The notes below the pieces were generated by a model. The model had not been told where the DNA came from, made no database searches, and saw only the letters and a program-made list of their open reading frames with translations. The position numbers and the translations under genes were made by a program. Below, in pieces: positions 7,168 through 9,283 of a stretch of 9,283 bases of DNA. Position 1 is the stretch's first letter, and each line of letters opens with the position of its first letter. This DNA is from Candidatus Zophobacter franzmannii. GTDB taxonomy: Bacteria > Cloacimonadota > Cloacimonadia > Cloacimonadales > JAFGVF01. The DNA is taken from contig JAVCCX010000439.1 of assembly GCA_030765245.1 (NCBI GenBank), forward strand, positions 1 through 9,283, given 5' to 3'.

Positions 7168-7660
7168 CAAAGTGATTGAATTCCGCATCCTCAACCCACT
7201 GCTCTGTGTTTAAAAGCATCTCAACAATGTTTTCAAGGATAAGAACATGCTTTCCCTTTTCTCGGATCATCTTGTTGATAACCCCTTTGCGCTCAGGTGT
7301 ATCGGCTTTTCCAAGTTCTGCCTTTAAAGTGGTCACAATCTCTTTTTGGCTCTCAAGTGCTGATTGATACAGACTAATTTGAGCGATAGAACAGTCAAAG
7401 TTCTCTTTGCTATTCTTGAATTTTTCAAATATGCTCTTTGCCTCTTTCATGCAGGTGTCAGTTTCGCAAGAGATATCCACATCTTTGCCTGAGTCTACAA
7501 GTTTCATGTTATCATAAGCAACTATAATTTTCCTGGCATCATTTACCAACATTGAGAGGATGTGTGAGATACCTGCTGAACTTTTACATTTGTCGAATAG
7601 CTCTAAATAGTAATTTTCTGATTCCTTTTCCAATTGAATAACTCTATCATATATATTCAT
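7157..7660 (-). CDS. Ferritin-like (rubrerythrin-family) protein with degenerate diiron site
   Basis: A 167-residue, mostly helical cytoplasmic protein. The opening (IYDRVIQLEKESENYYLEL, residues 3-21) and the ending (LENIVEMLL..EQWVEDAEFNHFDEF, 142-167) closely follow a ferritin-like family related to rubrerythrin, whose members carry diiron ligands E, ExxH, E, ExxH in four helices. Here Glu11 and His138 remain. Helix 2 reads NDARKI (40-45) where EExxH is expected, helix 3 has Gln105 at the Glu position, and helix 4 has Lys135 for Glu. A normal diiron centre is unlikely. Cysteines occur at 25, 65, 70 and 90, two of them as CETDTC; there is no rubredoxin domain. A strong AAGGAG lies seven bases before ATG 7660. 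The stop overlaps the start of the oxidoreductase-like gene, so the two are co-translated. Confidence 0.82.
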   Translation of the reverse strand: MNIYDRVIQLEKESENYYLELFDKCKSSAGISHILSMLVNDARKIIVAYDNMKLVDSGKDVDISCETDTCMKEAKSIFEKFKNSKENFDCSIAQISLYQSALESQKEIVTTLKAELGKADTPERKGVINKMIREKGKHVLILENIVEMLLNTEQWVEDAEFNHFDEF

Positions 7661-8002
7661 TTCAATTCTCCTTTTAAATGCGTTGTATATTAAAGATAAA
7701 CGGAATGATTAGCTTTGACTAACTTTATTTTGTTAACCATAACTATTGATGGTTTTGGGTGCGTTTGTATATCACTGTTAAATCTAGTTCACTATCGCAA
7801 TATTTTCATCAATATTCAGGACAGTCATACGACTTACGCAGTGCAATTTTATAGCTTTAGCTTAAAATGTCACCAATTCGCTATCAATATTTCACTTTCT
7901 ATCTCCGAGTTAGTTTGCAGTGGGATAACAGCGGGGAATCAGCGTTTTGGTAAAGAGGTCGTAAGGAGGAAAGTTTGACAAGGGCAAAGAAGAGATTTCA
8001 AC

Positions 8003-8029
8003 CACGAAATACACTAAAAACACGAAAGA
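8003..8029 (+). repeat. Three 9-bp tandem units, CACGAAAxA type
   Basis: Consecutive units CACGAAATA, CACTAAAAA and CACGAAAGA, preceded by AAC. From memory, 9-bp arrays of this kind (AACCACGAA-x-ACACGAA...) recur in the intergenic DNA of many bacteria, often just before genes for small GxxExxY proteins. No such gene follows here, so this may be a remnant. The repeat itself is directly visible; the link to GxxExxY loci is recall. Confidence 0.7.
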
Positions 8030-8182
8030 TGATAAGTGAGGAGATTAAGTTCAAGAAAGAAGGGGTGCGAATTCAGTATAGTTCCGAACTCACTTTGTTC
8101 GAATTGGAGCGTGCACAACAATTTTCACGCCTCTATGCGAATGAAACAAGCTCGAGGCAATGGTTCATTTTTTTATTGACAC

Positions 8183-8188
8183 TATAAT
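8183..8188 (+). promoter_or_regulatory. Candidate -10 box for the secreted-protein gene
   Basis: A perfect TATAAT lies 88 bases before ATG 8277, in AT-rich DNA. No good -35 hexamer is present 16-18 bases upstream (ATGGTT or neighbouring frames), so this is a weak call based on the -10 match and position only. Confidence 0.3.
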
Positions 8189-8276
8189 AATCATCTAATT
8201 AATTATGACGCATACATTTGTTAAACATAAAAAAACAATAAATTGAATACTTTGGGTCAAAGTGAAGGAAGTTGAT

Positions 8277-9283
8277 ATGAAGTTTGCAGTTATCACATTA
8301 TTTCTTTTCAGTCTTTTGTTTCCATTAATTGCCGATGGTGCAAATACAAGTGGAGGGGCTCTAATGATTGTCCCAAACCAGTTTGTTGATACCGGTGATC
8401 TTATTGATAATACCAACAATAATAATATGCGAGGCCGGGATGAGTGGTGGTTTATCAATGCTACAGTACCAAGAACAAATGTTGATATTCAGGCTGTCTT
8501 TGATGGATGGGATGGTTATTTGTATGTTTATGATGAAAATCTCAACCAAATTGCTAGTAATGACGATGGTCCAAGTGGAGTATATGAGTCGCAAATAGTG
8601 ATGGATATGGATAATAGTATAACCTATTATATTTGTATTGATGAATTTAGTGCCTCCACAGGAACTAGGACTTTTACCCTTCATGTTAACGCTGATATTA
8701 TTTGGGATCCACCACCATCTCCAGGTCCAATATCTAATGTCTCTCCGATTGATGGTGCAATAGAACAACCACTTAACACTGTTCTGGCATGGGACTTTGG
8801 TAATAACACTGAATTCTATGATTTGTATCTAGATACTGTTGATCCTCCAATTACAATAATAGTTGATAATGCAATTGCGGAAGGGTCCGGATCCTATAAT
8901 CCTGTTTCATTTGCACAAAATACTGTCTATTACTGGCAGGTTATTTCCAGAAACACTATATCAAGATTGGAGACAGCTAGTTCTATTTACAGTTTTCAAA
9001 CAACATTTGGTGATGATATAGTGGAAATAGGTAATGGGACTGAAACAAACTTATCATTACCTATTGAACCATACTGGGGCTATAGTTACTCCCAGAGTAT
9101 CTATCTGCAAGAAGAAATCAACACCCCAAACAGTAGAATTGAGACGATTTGGTATCACTATAATCAAGCAGGAACATTAAGTCATTCTCAAGACTGGGTG
9201 ATTTATATGGGACATACAGACTTTGTAGCTTTTGAGAATGGTAATGACTGGGTACCAGCGAGTGAGTTAACAGAGGTATATAA
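8277..9283 (+). CDS. Secreted multi-domain surface protein, 5' part
   Basis: The frame starts at ATG 8277, with AAGGAAG five bases upstream, and stays open to the window end; 335 residues are visible. Residues 1-19 form a Sec signal peptide (KFAVITLFLFSLLFPLIA). Residues about 30-140 look like a beta-sandwich of the pre-peptidase C-terminal type (FDGWDGYLYVYD, NDDG, SITYYICID, FTLHV). After a Pro-rich linker (145-151), residues about 152-242 form a fibronectin-III-like domain (SNVSPIDGAIEQPLNTVLAWDF...YYWQV). Residues 247-335 form a module with GYSYSQSIYL and DWVIYMGHT, which I associate with FCB-group, notably Cloacimonadota, secreted proteins. Further domains and any C-terminal sorting signal lie beyond the window. 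It is likely exported and carbohydrate- or protein-binding; no catalytic domain is visible yet. Several shorter frames inside it on both strands are shadows. Confidence 0.88.
   Translation, partial: MKFAVITLFLFSLLFPLIADGANTSGGALMIVPNQFVDTGDLIDNTNNNNMRGRDEWWFINATVPRTNVDIQAVFDGWDGYLYVYDENLNQIASNDDGPSGVYESQIVMDMDNSITYYICIDEFSASTGTRTFTLHVNADIIWDPPPSPGPISNVSPIDGAIEQPLNTVLAWDFGNNTEFYDLYLDTVDPPITIIVDNAIAEGSGSYNPVSFAQNTVYYWQVISRNTISRLETASSIYSFQTTFGDDIVEIGNGTETNLSLPIEPYWGYSYSQSIYLQEEINTPNSRIETIWYHYNQAGTLSHSQDWVIYMGHTDFVAFENGNDWVPASELTEVY

Larger units (their letters stand above)
7661..8276. other. Gene-poor divergent intergenic region
   Basis: These 616 bases separate the minus-strand ferritin-like gene from the plus-strand secreted-protein gene. 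I see no convincing gene. Two plus-strand frames, 7715-7978 and 7975-8187, start with TTG and give low-complexity proteins unlike anything I know. The second has AAGGAGG five bases before its TTG but runs through a tandem repeat, so I do not call it. The region holds a 6-bp inverted repeat (AACCAT/ATGGTT, 7735-7754), three copies of CAATATT (7798, 7810, 7885), a GACTTACGCAGTG stretch at 7831-7843 resembling some insertion-sequence ends but without a partner, and the 9-bp repeat at 8003-8029. A weak hairpin (8140-8169) followed by T residues could be a poor terminator. It looks like decayed accessory DNA. Confidence 0.6.

Noticed and set aside
6689..7213. 174-residue plus-strand frame
   Set aside because: Antisense to the molybdopterin-fold lipoprotein gene, with no features of its own.
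7684..7721. Possible minus-strand promoter for the ferritin-like gene (TATCTT or TATACA as -10)
   Set aside because: No acceptable -35 hexamer at 16-18 bases from either candidate; a promoter must exist nearby but I cannot place it.
7715..7978. 87-residue plus-strand frame with a TTG start
   Set aside because: No ribosome site, AT-rich low-information translation, and it lies in a region with other signs of decay.
8060..8115. tRNA-like stretch containing GTTCGAATT, similar to a T-loop
   Set aside because: No acceptor stem, D arm or anticodon arm can be paired around it.
8107..8133. Hairpin GAGCGTG / CACGCCTC with a 12-base loop
   Set aside because: It needs a bulge, has no T run on either side and no gene end nearby, so it is not called a terminator.
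7975..8187. 70-residue plus-strand frame with a strong AAGGAGG before a TTG start
   Set aside because: The N-terminus is a translation of the 9-bp repeat, composition is not protein-like, and nothing in it resembles a known family; reported only as a possibility within the intergenic entry.
8361..8768. 135-residue minus-strand frame with a hydrophobic, Ile/Thr-rich translation
   Set aside because: Antisense to the secreted-protein gene, which has a signal peptide, ribosome site and recognisable domains.

Overview
The window is an AT-rich chromosomal segment from a Gram-negative bacterium. It encodes two lipoproteins with clear lipoboxes, a periplasmic adaptor of the MacA type, and a secreted multi-domain protein. 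The visible part of that secreted protein ends in a module with a GYSYSQ-IYL / DW-IYMGHT pattern, which I associate with Cloacimonadota and other FCB-group secreted proteins. Cloacimonadota is my best guess for the lineage; this is recall of style, not a database match.

Left part (1-2368, plus strand): a compact operon. It starts with the 3' end of a probable NTF2-like protein, then a related lipoprotein, then ruvX (YqgF-type nuclease fold) and mltG (murein transglycosylase). The genes overlap or abut. A 13-bp perfect hairpin at 2396-2425, flanked by A and T runs, closes this operon and also the operon converging on it.

Middle part (2439-7660, minus strand): three transcription units. Reading 5' to 3' on the minus strand, the first encodes a ferritin-like protein and, overlapping it, a lipoprotein with a molybdopterin-oxidoreductase fold. 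The second is a lone small membrane protein with its own promoter and terminator. The third is a MacA-like adaptor, a MacB-type ATPase and a MacB/FtsX-type permease, which together form an envelope-spanning ABC exporter; no TolC gene is in view.

Right part (7661-9283): about 600 bases without a convincing gene, holding a decayed 9-bp tandem repeat and possible mobile-element debris. A plus-strand gene for a large secreted protein then starts at 8277 and runs off the window.

The most notable point is the ferritin-like / molybdopterin-fold pair. The oxidoreductase-like protein has Ser where the family has its molybdenum-binding Cys, and it carries a Sec/lipoprotein signal without a twin-arginine motif. 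The ferritin-like protein has lost most diiron ligands. Two translationally coupled members of metalloenzyme families thus both appear to lack their metal sites.
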